Source: an uncultured Pseudomonadota bacterium (GTDB taxonomy: Bacteria; Pseudomonadota; Gammaproteobacteria; Steroidobacterales; Steroidobacteraceae). Taken from it: 64,000 nt of DNA. The stretch's first letter is position 1. Every line of letters begins with the position of its first letter. The DNA lies in NCBI GenBank assembly GCA_902826635.1, contig CADEFQ010000006.1, positions 16,532 to 80,531 on the forward strand, written 5' to 3'. The notes under the pieces were generated by a model. It saw only the letters and a program-made list of their open reading frames with translations. It was not told the origin of the DNA and did not search any database. Of the stretch, positions 32,637-40,831 are shown piece after piece. A program made the translations under genes and the position numbers.

Positions 32637-34404
32637 GCAGCTTCTCATCGAGCTTCGCTAGCTCGCCCAGCAGTTGCGCCGGCGTTCGCGATCCGTACTC
32701 GTTGAGATAGGCGCGAATCTCGCCGGCTTCCTTGCGCCATTCCTCGGGGTTTACCGCGAGCAGGGCGTCGAGCGTGCCGGGGGCGAGGTTCAATCCCGCG
32801 AGGTTCAGGTCCTGTGCGCGCGGCAGGAAACCGATCGCGGTTTCGACCGCGCCGCCACGACCGCTGCAGCGATCGAGCATCCACGCCAGCACGCGCAGGT
32901 TGTCGCCGAAACCGGGCCACAGGAACTTGCCATCGGCATCGCGCCGGAACCAGTTGACGTGATAGATGCGCGGCGGGTTCGCGAGCTTCGCGCCGACCTT
33001 GATCCAGTGCGCGAAATAGTCGCCGAAGTTGTAGCCGCAGAAGGGCTTCATCGCCATCGAGTCGCGGCGGACCATGCCCACCTTGCCCTCGGCGGCGGCG
33101 GTCTGTTCCGAGGCCATGCCCGCGCCGAGGAGGACGCCGTGCGTGAAGTCGCGCGCTTCGTAGACGAGCGGTGCGACGCTGCGGCGGCGCCCGCCGAACA
33201 CAATCGCGGAAATCGGCACGCCCTGCGGGTCCTCGGCGTGCGGCGAGTACGCGGGGTTCTGTGTCGCGGCGACCGTGAAGCGCGAATTGGGATGCGCGGC
33301 CGGCCCGTGCTTCGGATCGTAGGGACGACCCTGCCAGTCGATCGCGGGCGCCCCGGTCTCGAGTCCTTCCCACCACGGCTGGTTGTCGGCGGTGACGGCG
33401 ACGTTCGTGAAGAGCGTGTCGCGGCGGATCGAGTCGTAGGCGTTGCGGTTCGTGGCCGGGTTCGTGCCCGGTACGACGCCGAAGTAACCCGCTTCGGGGT
33501 TGATCGCCCACAGCCTCCCATCGGGGCCGGGATGCAGCCAGGCGATGTCATCGCCGATGGTCGTGACTTTCCACCCCTTCAGCGCATCGGGCGGAATCAG
33601 CATCGCGAGATTGGTCTTGCCGCAGGCCGACGGGAACGCGGCGGCGATGTAGTGCTGCTCGCCCGTGGGGCTTTGCAGCCCGACGATCAGCATGTGCTCG
33701 GCGAGCCAGCCTTCCTGCCGGGCCTGCCAGCTCGCGATGCGCAGCGCGTGGCATTTCTTGCCGAGGAGGGCGTTGCCGCCGTATCCGGAACCGAAGCTCT
33801 CGATCGCGAGCTCTTCGGGAAAATGCATGATGAAACGGCGGTTCGGGTCAAGTTCGCCGATCGAGTGCAGGCCGCGCACAAAGGTCTTGTCGACCGCGAT
33901 GCGCTCGAGCGCTGCGCGTCCCATGCGCGTCATGATCGCCATGTTGAGGACGACGTAGGCGCTGTCGGTGATCTCGACGCCGCAGCGGGCCTGCGGCGAA
34001 TCGATCGGCCCCATGCAATAGGGCACGACATAGAGAGTGCGACCCTTCATGCAACCGCTGAAGAGCGCGCGCATCCGCGCGTGCCCTTCGGCGGGCGCGA
34101 GCCACAGGTTGTTCGGGCCCGCGTCTTCCTGCTTCGTGGTGCAGATGAAAGTGACCTTCTCGACGCGCGCCACATCGCTCGGGCTCGAGCGATAGAGGTC
34201 GCAACCCGGGAAGGTCTTCGAGTCGAGCGGCTGCAGTTCGCCCGAGGCCACGAGCTCGCCGCGCAGGTGGCGGATTTCCTCGGGCGAGCCTTCGCACCAG
34301 TGGATCCGGGCGGGGTTCGTCAGGCCGGCGACGCTCGCCACCCATTCGGCTACCGCCGGTGAAATTTGCGGGAGCGGGGTGAACGTGCGCGGCGCTGTGG
34401 CCAT
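32629..34404 (-). CDS. pckG: Phosphoenolpyruvate carboxykinase (GTP)
   Basis: Converts oxaloacetate and GTP to phosphoenolpyruvate and CO2, the first committed step of gluconeogenesis. 591 residues, typical for the GTP-dependent class. Visible are the IHWCEGSPEEIRHL opening, the kinase-1 P-loop in FPSACGKTNLAML with the active-site Cys, DDIAWLHPGPDG (metal/kinase-2), and the guanine-binding region around FLWPGFGDNLRVL. The gene is transcribed in the same direction as the PHA genes, 29 bp after the small phasin-like gene, which would link carbon-storage mobilisation to gluconeogenesis. The 3' end runs into a heptamer repeat array. Confidence 0.97.
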   Translation of the reverse strand: MATAPRTFTPLPQISPAVAEWVASVAGLTNPARIHWCEGSPEEIRHLRGELVASGELQPLDSKTFPGCDLYRSSPSDVARVEKVTFICTTKQEDAGPNNLWLAPAEGHARMRALFSGCMKGRTLYVVPYCMGPIDSPQARCGVEITDSAYVVLNMAIMTRMGRAALERIAVDKTFVRGLHSIGELDPNRRFIMHFPEELAIESFGSGYGGNALLGKKCHALRIASWQARQEGWLAEHMLIVGLQSPTGEQHYIAAAFPSACGKTNLAMLIPPDALKGWKVTTIGDDIAWLHPGPDGRLWAINPEAGYFGVVPGTNPATNRNAYDSIRRDTLFTNVAVTADNQPWWEGLETGAPAIDWQGRPYDPKHGPAAHPNSRFTVAATQNPAYSPHAEDPQGVPISAIVFGGRRRSVAPLVYEARDFTHGVLLGAGMASEQTAAAEGKVGMVRRDSMAMKPFCGYNFGDYFAHWIKVGAKLANPPRIYHVNWFRRDADGKFLWPGFGDNLRVLAWMLDRCSGRGGAVETAIGFLPRAQDLNLAGLNLAPGTLDALLAVNPEEWRKEAGEIRAYLNEYGSRTPAQLLGELAKLDEKLRA

Positions 34405-34433
34405 CCTGAGTCCTCGTTCGAATTAGCCTTTCA

Positions 34434-34694
34434 TTATACCAAGGCGGCACCGCGCCTGGCCGCAGGGCGGTTCTTCTTCCCGGTAGCGCGCGATTTCGTT
34501 GCCGAACGGACGTTTGCGCCGGGCTCGCGGCGCAGTTCTGCGGCCGTTTCGGCGACCACGGCACCGACGTCGCGACCGGCCGTTTTGAGCACGGCCAAGG
34601 CAGCGCGGGCGTTGCCCAGCAGTTCGCCGCTGGTGCGCTGGGCAATGCGGGTCAGCGAGCGCCCGGCGCTCGCGAGGGTTTCGAGGCCTGTCAT
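34434..34694 (-). CDS. Small Ala-rich basic protein, phasin-like candidate
   Basis: 86-residue protein, helical and Ala-rich through residue 60 (TLASAGRSLTRIAQRT, NARAALAVLKTAG, AVVAETAAELRRE), with a very basic tail (KSRATGKKNRPAARRG). The first part has the amphipathic character of phasins that coat PHA granules, and the tail resembles Ala/Lys tails that bind DNA. It lies next to phaC and a PHA-depolymerase-like gene. ATG 34694 has AAGGA upstream; an ATG at 34760 would reach back into the upstream repeat. I recognise no domain with confidence. Confidence 0.55.
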   Translation of the reverse strand: MTGLETLASAGRSLTRIAQRTSGELLGNARAALAVLKTAGRDVGAVVAETAAELRREPGANVRSATKSRATGKKNRPAARRGAALV

Positions 34695-34723
34695 CGGGAT
34701 CCTTTCGGGGACATCATGGATAT

Positions 34724-34754
34724 TGCAATGCAGCATACATGCTGCGATGCAGCA
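34724..34754. promoter_or_regulatory. TGCAGCA direct and inverted repeat upstream of the phasin-like gene
   Basis: A 12-bp direct repeat (34724-34735 and 34743-34754, 11 of 12 identical) surrounds a perfect inverted repeat of 7-bp arms, GCAGCAT and ATGCTGC, with a 2-bp spacer (34730-34745). TGCTGC/TGCA-rich sites of this kind are associated with PhaR control of phasin promoters. No phaR gene is in the window, so the link is inference. Confidence 0.55.
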
Positions 34755-34756
34755 CG

Positions 34757-35593
34757 TCAATCAGGGCGACCCTTGGGACGCAGGAAGCGCCGGATCAGCG
34801 GCCCGACGCGGTCGAGCGAATGCAGCATGAACAGATGGCCGCCACCCTGGACGACGTGCAGCGTGCTGTTCGGAATGAGCCAGGCGAGGAAACGTGCGTT
34901 GGCGATCGGCACGAGCGGGTCATCGGATCCGCCGAGGACGAGCGTCGGCTGTCGCAGGCGATGCAGCCACCACACGCTCGTCCATCCGGAGCCTGCGAGC
35001 AACTGGTACACGTAGCCCATGAAACGCGGCGGGATGATCCGGTTCGCATGTGCCCCGATCAGATCGGGGTTGCGGCGCAGTTCACCGCCGTAGAGGTCGG
35101 CGGCGGCCGTGCGCAGGTAGTCGCGCGACAGGTAGCGGCGGGGCGTCACCATCTTGAGGAGGACGCCGGGGCGTCCGGGAATCATCAGGGCGCCGGCGGA
35201 CGTGGCCGCGAGCACGAGCCGCCCGCAACGCTGCGGGTATTGATGGGCGAACTGCTGCGCGACGGCCCCGCCCCATGAAACGCCGGCCACGTCGACTTCA
35301 CGATAGCCGAGGCGATCAAGGAGTCGGCGTGCGAGACGCGCGAGGCCGCTGAAGCGGCGCGGGCGCCACGACATTTCCGATCCGCCGATCCCCGGCACGT
35401 CGAACACGATGCACTCGATCCCCGCGAGCGCCGCCATGAACGGAAACACGACCTCGAGGTTGGCGCCGATGCCGTTGAAGATGAGTAGCGGCCGGCCCAC
35501 CCGGCCCGCCTGCACGGCGTAGCGCAGGTTGACGCCATCGATTTCAACGAAGGCGACTTGCGGAGCATTCGCGGCGTCGGGTGCGGCGCTCAC
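34757..35593 (-). CDS. phaZ: Alpha/beta hydrolase, intracellular PHA depolymerase-like
   Basis: 278-residue alpha/beta-hydrolase resembling intracellular medium-chain PHA depolymerases (PhaZ). The catalytic Ser lies in AGVSWGGAVAQQFA, the Asp in LGGSDDPLVP and the His in GGGHLFMLH; the oxyanion segment is LIFNGIGANLEVVFPF. It starts with GTG at 35593, overlapping the phaC stop by 4 nt (GTGA), so it is translationally coupled to the synthase. This supports a role in turning over stored polymer. A general esterase role cannot be excluded from sequence alone. Confidence 0.85.
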   Translation of the reverse strand: MSAAPDAANAPQVAFVEIDGVNLRYAVQAGRVGRPLLIFNGIGANLEVVFPFMAALAGIECIVFDVPGIGGSEMSWRPRRFSGLARLARRLLDRLGYREVDVAGVSWGGAVAQQFAHQYPQRCGRLVLAATSAGALMIPGRPGVLLKMVTPRRYLSRDYLRTAAADLYGGELRRNPDLIGAHANRIIPPRFMGYVYQLLAGSGWTSVWWLHRLRQPTLVLGGSDDPLVPIANARFLAWLIPNSTLHVVQGGGHLFMLHSLDRVGPLIRRFLRPKGRPD

Positions 35594-37371
35594 CGCTGGT
35601 GCACGTAACGGCCGGGCGCAGGATCGCCGGCGGGAAAGCGCGCGTTGCCGAGCGCGCGTGGCGCAGCGCGCAGGTCGCCGGCGCGCTCCGCGAACCATTC
35701 GCGCCAGTGGTCCCACCAGCTGCCCTGGTGCGCCGTCGCGCCCGCGAGCCACGCGGTCGGCGCGAGCGAGGTGTCGGGGTTCAGGTGGTACTGCGCCTTC
35801 GGGTTGCCCGGCGGGTTCACGATGCTCTGGATGTGGCCGCTCGAGGAGAGCACGAACTGCATCGGGCCGCGGAGGATCTTGCGGGACGCGTAACAGGCCT
35901 GCCACGGCGTGATGTGATCGGTGATGCCCGCCACCACATAGCTCGGCATGTCGACCTTGCGCATCGCGGCCGATGTCTTGAGCGGATTCTCGAGGAACAT
36001 GCGCAGCAGGTCGGCGTGGAATTCCGCGGGCAGGCGCGTGGTGTCGGAATTCCAGTAGAGGATGTCGAACGCGGGCGGGCGGTTGCCCATCACCCAGTTG
36101 TTCGCGACGAAGAGCCAGACGAGGTCGTTCGGCCGCAGCCACGCGAACACGCGCGCCATCTCGGCGCCCTCGAGCACGCCGCGCGCGCGCGAGCGCTCGA
36201 TGGCGGCGGCGATGCCGGACCGCGAGGCGAACTGGCCGAGCTGGGTCGGCGCCGCGGTGTCGAGCACGGTGACAAGCAGCGTCACGCTCGCCACCCGCCG
36301 GTCACCTTTCGCCGCCAGCTCGCCGAGCAGCGTCGCGAGCGTGAAACCGCCCGCGCACGCGGCCATCGTGTGCACGCGATCGGCCCCGGTGATGTCGCGC
36401 GCGACGTCGATCGCCTTGCTGCAGGCGTCGAGGTACGTGGCGAGGTTCCAGTCACGCTGCGCCGCGGTCGGATTGCGCCAGGAAATGCAGAAGAGCTGCA
36501 CGCCGCTTCCCGCTGCGTATTCCGCGAAACTGCGCCCCGGCGCGAGATCGACGGCGTAGTACTTGTTGATCTGCGGCGGCACGATCAGCAGCGGCTCGGC
36601 GCGCACCGCGTCGACCGTGGGCGTGTACTGGATCAGCTCGAACACTTCGTCGCGGTAGACCACGGCACCGGGCGTCGCGGCGACATTGCCGCCCACCTGG
36701 AACTTGCGCGCATCGACCATGCTGGGCATGCCGCCGTTTCCGGTGAGATCGTCAATGAAGTTCCGCGCGCCCCACAGCAGGCTTTTGCCGCGCGTCTCGA
36801 TCGCGCGTTGCACCCCGCCCGGATTGCCGAGCAGGGTGTTCGTGGGCGCAAAGGCTTCGGTGATCAGCGAGAGCACGAAGCGGGCGCGTTCCCGGTCCTC
36901 GCCGGAGGCGGCTGCGCGATCGAGCATGCGATGCATCGTCGCGCGCCACGCGAGGTAGCCTTGCGCGAGCCGGCTGAAATACGGGCTCTTGCGCCAGACG
37001 TCGTGGCTGAAGCGGCGGTCTTTCGGATCAGGCGCCAGGGTGCCGCGGCCGGCGAGCACGCCGAGCAGTTCGCGCGCGAGCGCGCCATGTTCGGCGAGCA
37101 CGATGTCCGGCCGCAGGGCAAGCAGGCGGGCGAGCCGTTTTGCGGCATTGACAATCTCCGCCCGATCGAAGCCGACGAGGGGATTCGCGCCGAGGATTTC
37201 TTCGGCCGCATCGCTGGCGGGGGTGTCCTCAGGATCGGGAGCCGGTGCGGACCGACCATCGCGCTTCGGCTTCGCGTTCGGGCGTTTGCGCGCCGGCCCC
37301 TGCGCGCCTCCGTGCCGTCGCGCGCGCGACTTGCGACCGGCGTCCTCTCCGGGCTTGGCGTCATCGGCCAT
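35590..37371 (-). CDS. phaC: Poly(3-hydroxyalkanoate) synthase
   Basis: 593-residue PHA synthase that polymerises 3-hydroxyacyl-CoA into granules. The N-terminus (1-60) is basic and disordered. The core has the lipase-like box around Cys339, MAACAGGFT, with catalytic Asp in GITDHITPW and His in SSSGHIQSI. The box reads AxCxGG rather than the common GxCxGG and is closest to the GACAGG form of class II synthases, hinting at medium-chain substrates. No phaA, phaB or phaR lies nearby, so monomers must come from elsewhere (fatty-acid metabolism). Operon phaC-phaZ-phasin-like on the minus strand. Confidence 0.93.
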   Translation of the reverse strand: MADDAKPGEDAGRKSRARRHGGAQGPARKRPNAKPKRDGRSAPAPDPEDTPASDAAEEILGANPLVGFDRAEIVNAAKRLARLLALRPDIVLAEHGALARELLGVLAGRGTLAPDPKDRRFSHDVWRKSPYFSRLAQGYLAWRATMHRMLDRAAASGEDRERARFVLSLITEAFAPTNTLLGNPGGVQRAIETRGKSLLWGARNFIDDLTGNGGMPSMVDARKFQVGGNVAATPGAVVYRDEVFELIQYTPTVDAVRAEPLLIVPPQINKYYAVDLAPGRSFAEYAAGSGVQLFCISWRNPTAAQRDWNLATYLDACSKAIDVARDITGADRVHTMAACAGGFTLATLLGELAAKGDRRVASVTLLVTVLDTAAPTQLGQFASRSGIAAAIERSRARGVLEGAEMARVFAWLRPNDLVWLFVANNWVMGNRPPAFDILYWNSDTTRLPAEFHADLLRMFLENPLKTSAAMRKVDMPSYVVAGITDHITPWQACYASRKILRGPMQFVLSSSGHIQSIVNPPGNPKAQYHLNPDTSLAPTAWLAGATAHQGSWWDHWREWFAERAGDLRAAPRALGNARFPAGDPAPGRYVHQR

Positions 37372-37434
37372 GCAGGCAGTGTAGCGCCATTTGCGCCTCG
37401 ACAGCCCGCGCCAGCGAAGCTAGCGTGTGCGGCT

Positions 37435-39363
37435 ATGCCCGACGTCGAGCAAGTATTCACCGCCGGTGGTCCGCTGGCCCGTGCGCTGCCGGACTATGCG
37501 CCGCGTCGATCGCAGCGGCGCATGGCCACGTGCGTCGCCGATGCCATCGCCGCTCGCCGCTCGCTGCTGGTCGAGGCGGGCACGGGCACGGGCAAGACCT
37601 TCGCCTATCTCGTGCCGGCGCTCCTTTCGGGGCGGCGCGTGCTGGTGTCGACCGGCACCCGCACGCTGCAGGACCAGCTTTTCGCGAAGGACCTGCCGCT
37701 CGTCGCGGCGGCCATCGGGCGCCCCGCCCGGGTCGCGCTGCTGAAGGGGCGCGCGAACTACCTGTGTCGCCATCGGCTGCTGTCCGCGACCGCACAGCGT
37801 TCGTTCGCGGGTCTCGAAGGCGGCAGCCTCGCCCTGATCGAGCGCTGGGCGGCGGTCACGGTGTCCGGTGATCTCGCGGAAGTCCCGGAACTCGCCGATG
37901 CAAGCGCCATCCGTGGTGCCGTCACATCGACGCGCGAAAATTGCCTCGGCCAGCGTTGTCCCGAGTGGTCGCGTTGCCACGTCGTGACCGCGCGGCGCGC
38001 GGCTAACGATGCCGACATCGTGATCGTCAATCACCACCTGCTGCTCGCGGATCTCGCGCTGAAGGAGGACGGTTTCGGCGACCTGCTCGGCTCCGCGGAT
38101 GCGGTGATCCTCGACGAGGCGCACCAGTTGCCGGATCTCGTCACCCAGTTCTTCGGCGTTGAATGGTCGAGCCGCCAGGTCGAGCATCTCCTCGCCGATG
38201 CGCGTGCGGAACTGGCGCGGCAGGGTGGGGATGTCGCCCTCACGGCGATGTTGAAGTCGGTGGAGGAGGCGCTCGCACAGACACGCGACCACGTACCCGC
38301 GCGGCGCGGCGCGAATGGCGCGCTGCGCATGGAGTGGAACGAGGCGCCGGTCGCATTCGAAGCGGCGCTCGATGCGCTCACCGACCGCCTCGAGTTGCTG
38401 CACTCGGGTCTGGCGGAAGCCGCCGCCGACGCAGGCCTCGCGCATTGCGCCACGCGTGCCGCGAGCCTCGCCGGCACCCTTACGCGGGTCTCGCACGCGC
38501 GGGAGGACGAAGCCGCCCGCAGCATCGAGCGGGACGCGCGCGGCTTTGCGCTGTCGATGCTGCCGTTCGACGTGGCGCCGCGCTTTCGCGCCATTGTCGA
38601 TGCGCGGCCCTGCGCGTGGATTTTCACCTCCGCCACGCTGTCGGTCGGAGACGACTTCAGCCACTTCGCGCGGCGCCTCGGCCTCGAGGACGCCGAAACA
38701 CTGCGAATCGATAGCCCCTTCGACTTCGAACGCCAGGGCCTGCTGTACCTGCCGCAGGGCATGCCGGATCCGGCGTCGGCGGACTATCTCGCCGCGGTGC
38801 TCGGTGAGGCGCTGCCGCTGATCGAGGCTGCTCGCGGCGGCGCCTTCGTGCTCTTCACGAGCCACCGGGCGCTCGCGCGCGCCGCCGAACTGATCAACGC
38901 GCGCCCGGAAGGCCCGCTGCCGTATCCGCTGCTCGTGCAGGGGGCGGCGCCGCGCGAACAGTTGCTGCGCGAGTTTCGCGCGCACGGCAACGCGGTGCTG
39001 CTCGGTACCGCGAGTTTCTGGGAAGGGGTGGACGTAAAGGGTGAGGCCTTGCGGCTCGTCGTCATCGAGAAGCTGCCGTTCGCTTCCCCCGAGGATCCGC
39101 TCGTCAAGGCGCGCATCGCGCATCTCGAGTCGACCGGCGGCAACGCGTTTCGCGACTATCAGCTACCCGAGGCGGCGCTCGCATTGAAGCAGGGCGTCGG
39201 GCGCCTGATCCGGAGCGAAGAGGATCACGGTGTCGTCGCGATCTGCGACCCGAGGCTTGTGTCGCGCGGTTACGGTCGAGTGCTGCGCGCGAGCCTGCCG
39301 CCGCTCACCGTGACCCGGGAACAGGACGAGTCGCGGCGTTTCCTCGCGCGCCACGCCCCCTGA
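37435..39363 (+). CDS. yoaA: DinG/YoaA-family ATP-dependent DNA helicase
   Basis: 642-residue XPD/DinG-like 5'-3' DNA helicase. Start 37435 (MPDVEQVF) places the Q-like YAPRRSQRRMA and Walker A EAGTGTGKTFAYL normally. Four Fe-S cysteines are visible: NYLCRHRL, ENCLGQRC and EWSRC. The Walker B box is DEAHQLPD, and late helicase motifs include ATLSV, LFTSHRAL, SFWEGVDVKG and QGVGRLIRSEEDHG. E. coli YoaA works with HolC in repair of stalled forks. It is divergent from phaC and 8 bp upstream of tsaB, an association common in gammaproteobacteria. Confidence 0.93.
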   Translation: MPDVEQVFTAGGPLARALPDYAPRRSQRRMATCVADAIAARRSLLVEAGTGTGKTFAYLVPALLSGRRVLVSTGTRTLQDQLFAKDLPLVAAAIGRPARVALLKGRANYLCRHRLLSATAQRSFAGLEGGSLALIERWAAVTVSGDLAEVPELADASAIRGAVTSTRENCLGQRCPEWSRCHVVTARRAANDADIVIVNHHLLLADLALKEDGFGDLLGSADAVILDEAHQLPDLVTQFFGVEWSSRQVEHLLADARAELARQGGDVALTAMLKSVEEALAQTRDHVPARRGANGALRMEWNEAPVAFEAALDALTDRLELLHSGLAEAAADAGLAHCATRAASLAGTLTRVSHAREDEAARSIERDARGFALSMLPFDVAPRFRAIVDARPCAWIFTSATLSVGDDFSHFARRLGLEDAETLRIDSPFDFERQGLLYLPQGMPDPASADYLAAVLGEALPLIEAARGGAFVLFTSHRALARAAELINARPEGPLPYPLLVQGAAPREQLLREFRAHGNAVLLGTASFWEGVDVKGEALRLVVIEKLPFASPEDPLVKARIAHLESTGGNAFRDYQLPEAALALKQGVGRLIRSEEDHGVVAICDPRLVSRGYGRVLRASLPPLTVTREQDESRRFLARHAP

Positions 39364-39371
39364 GCGCCGCC

Positions 39372-40103
39372 ATGAAGATTCTTGCACTCGACACCGCGAC
39401 GGAAGCCTGCTCGGTGGCGCTCTGGATCGACGGGTCGGTCAGCGCCCACGCGATCGAACTGACGCAAGGCCACGCGCAGCGCATCCTCGCGATGATCGAT
39501 GCGCTGCTCGCGGCGCACGCGCTGCCTCTCGGCGGACTCGATGCAATCGCCGCGGGCCGCGGGCCGGGTGGGTTCACCGGCGTACGCCTCGCGGTCAGCG
39601 TCGCGCAGGGTCTTGCACTCGGAGCGGACCTGCCAACCGTCGGCATCTCGAATCTCGCCGCCGTAGCGCAGGCCGCGCTCGACCGCGATGCCGCGGTGTC
39701 CGCGGTGCTCGTGTGCAACGATGCGCGCATGAAAGAGGTGTACACGGCGCTCTACCGGCGCGGGCGCGAGGGGCTCGCCGCGCTGGATGGGGCGGAGCGC
39801 GTCGCAAGCCCGGATGCCGTGATGCTGCCGGCGCACGGCGCGACCGCGGCACCCGGTGTCGCGACTGCGCGAGTCCCGCGGATCGTCGGGGCGGGGCGTG
39901 GGTTCCGGGCCTACCCGGGTCTGGCCGATCGAATGCGCGGACAGCTCGTCTCGATCGACGACACGGTCCTCCCCGGCGCCGGTGAGATCGCGATATTGGC
40001 CGCCGCCGCCGTGCAGGCGGGCGAGGTCGTGGCGCCCGAGCTGTTGCAGCCGGTTTACCTGCGCGACAATGTGGCGATCCCGGCTGTCACAGTTCTGCAA
40101 TAA
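39372..40103 (+). CDS. tsaB: tRNA threonylcarbamoyladenosine biosynthesis protein TsaB
   Basis: Partner of TsaD and TsaE in t6A37 tRNA modification. 243 residues with an ASKHA fold: MKILALDTATEACSVAL at the start, HAQRILAMID, and the diagnostic AAGRGPGGFTGVRLAVSVAQGLA. TsaB proteins lack the metal-binding histidines of TsaD, as here. It sits between yoaA and phoB; the Pho box for phoB lies within its last 20 nt. Confidence 0.95.
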   Translation: MKILALDTATEACSVALWIDGSVSAHAIELTQGHAQRILAMIDALLAAHALPLGGLDAIAAGRGPGGFTGVRLAVSVAQGLALGADLPTVGISNLAAVAQAALDRDAAVSAVLVCNDARMKEVYTALYRRGREGLAALDGAERVASPDAVMLPAHGATAAPGVATARVPRIVGAGRGFRAYPGLADRMRGQLVSIDDTVLPGAGEIAILAAAAVQAGEVVAPELLQPVYLRDNVAIPAVTVLQ

Positions 40104-40117
40104 ACTCCCGCTGTAAT
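40084..40117 (+). promoter_or_regulatory. Pho box and minus-10 for phoB
   Basis: CTGTCAC-AGTT-CTGCAAT (40084-40101) matches the two CTGTCAT half-sites at 6/7 and 5/7. TGTAAT (40112-40117) follows after exactly 10 nt, the same spacing as at the porin and pstS promoters. Predicted initiation falls near 40124-40125, at the PhoB start codon. Confidence 0.65.
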
Positions 40118-40124
40118 GCACGGC

Positions 40125-40820
40125 ATGTCCGGCAAACAGATTCTGATCGTCGAGGACGAGCGCCCGATCCGCGAAATGATCGCCTACGGCCTGCGCCGCG
40201 CGGGCTTCGAGGTGCGCGAGGCGGAGGATTGCCGCGCAGCGCGGGAGCAGCTTGCGGACAAGCAACCCGACCTGCTGCTGCTCGACTGGATGCTGCCCGA
40301 CATGAGTGGCCTCGAGCTCGCGAAGCTGCTGAAGCGCGACAAGGGCACGCGTGAGCTGCCGATCATCCTGCTCACCGCCCGTGCCGAGGAAACGGACAAG
40401 GTGGCGGGTCTGGAGGGCGGCGCAGACGACTACATGACCAAGCCGTTCTCGCCGCGCGAGCTGGTCGCGCGCATCAACGCCGTGCTGCGTCGCTCCGAGG
40501 CGGGTGGCGGCGAGGACCGCATCGAATTCCAGGGGCTCGCGCTCGATCGCGCGAGCCATCGCGTGACCGCCGGCGAGCGCACCGTGCCGCTCGGGCCCAC
40601 CGAGTACCGCATGCTCGAGTTCTTCATGTCGCACCCCGAGCGCGTGTACTCGCGCGACCAGCTGCTCAACCGGATCTGGGGAGGCAACGTCTACGTCGAC
40701 GAGCGCACGATCGACGTGCACATCAGGCGCCTGCGCAAGGCGCTCGAGGACTACGGCTGCGATCACCTGATCCAGACCGTACGCGGCGCGGGTTACCGGT
40801 TCTCGGCCCTGACCCATTGA
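40125..40820 (+). CDS. phoB: Phosphate regulon response regulator PhoB
   Basis: Activator of phosphate-starvation genes. The receiver domain has [14 protein letters not shown], phospho-acceptor Asp54 ([11 protein letters not shown]), and Lys in [11 protein letters not shown]. The OmpR-type winged helix ends [18 protein letters not shown] and VRGAGYRFS. Starting at the second ATG (40125) gives PhoB's usual N-terminus and Asp54 numbering; an ATG at 40116 would add three residues. A Pho box immediately upstream points to autoregulation. phoR follows after 11 bp. Confidence 0.96.
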   Translation: MSGKQILIVEDERPIREMIAYGLRRAGFEVREAEDCRAAREQLADKQPDLLLLDWMLPDMSGLELAKLLKRDKGTRELPIILLTARAEETDKVAGLEGGADDYMTKPFSPRELVARINAVLRRSEAGGGEDRIEFQGLALDRASHRVTAGERTVPLGPTEYRMLEFFMSHPERVYSRDQLLNRIWGGNVYVDERTIDVHIRRLRKALEDYGCDHLIQTVRGAGYRFSALTH

Positions 40821-40831
40821 CCGAACCTCGC

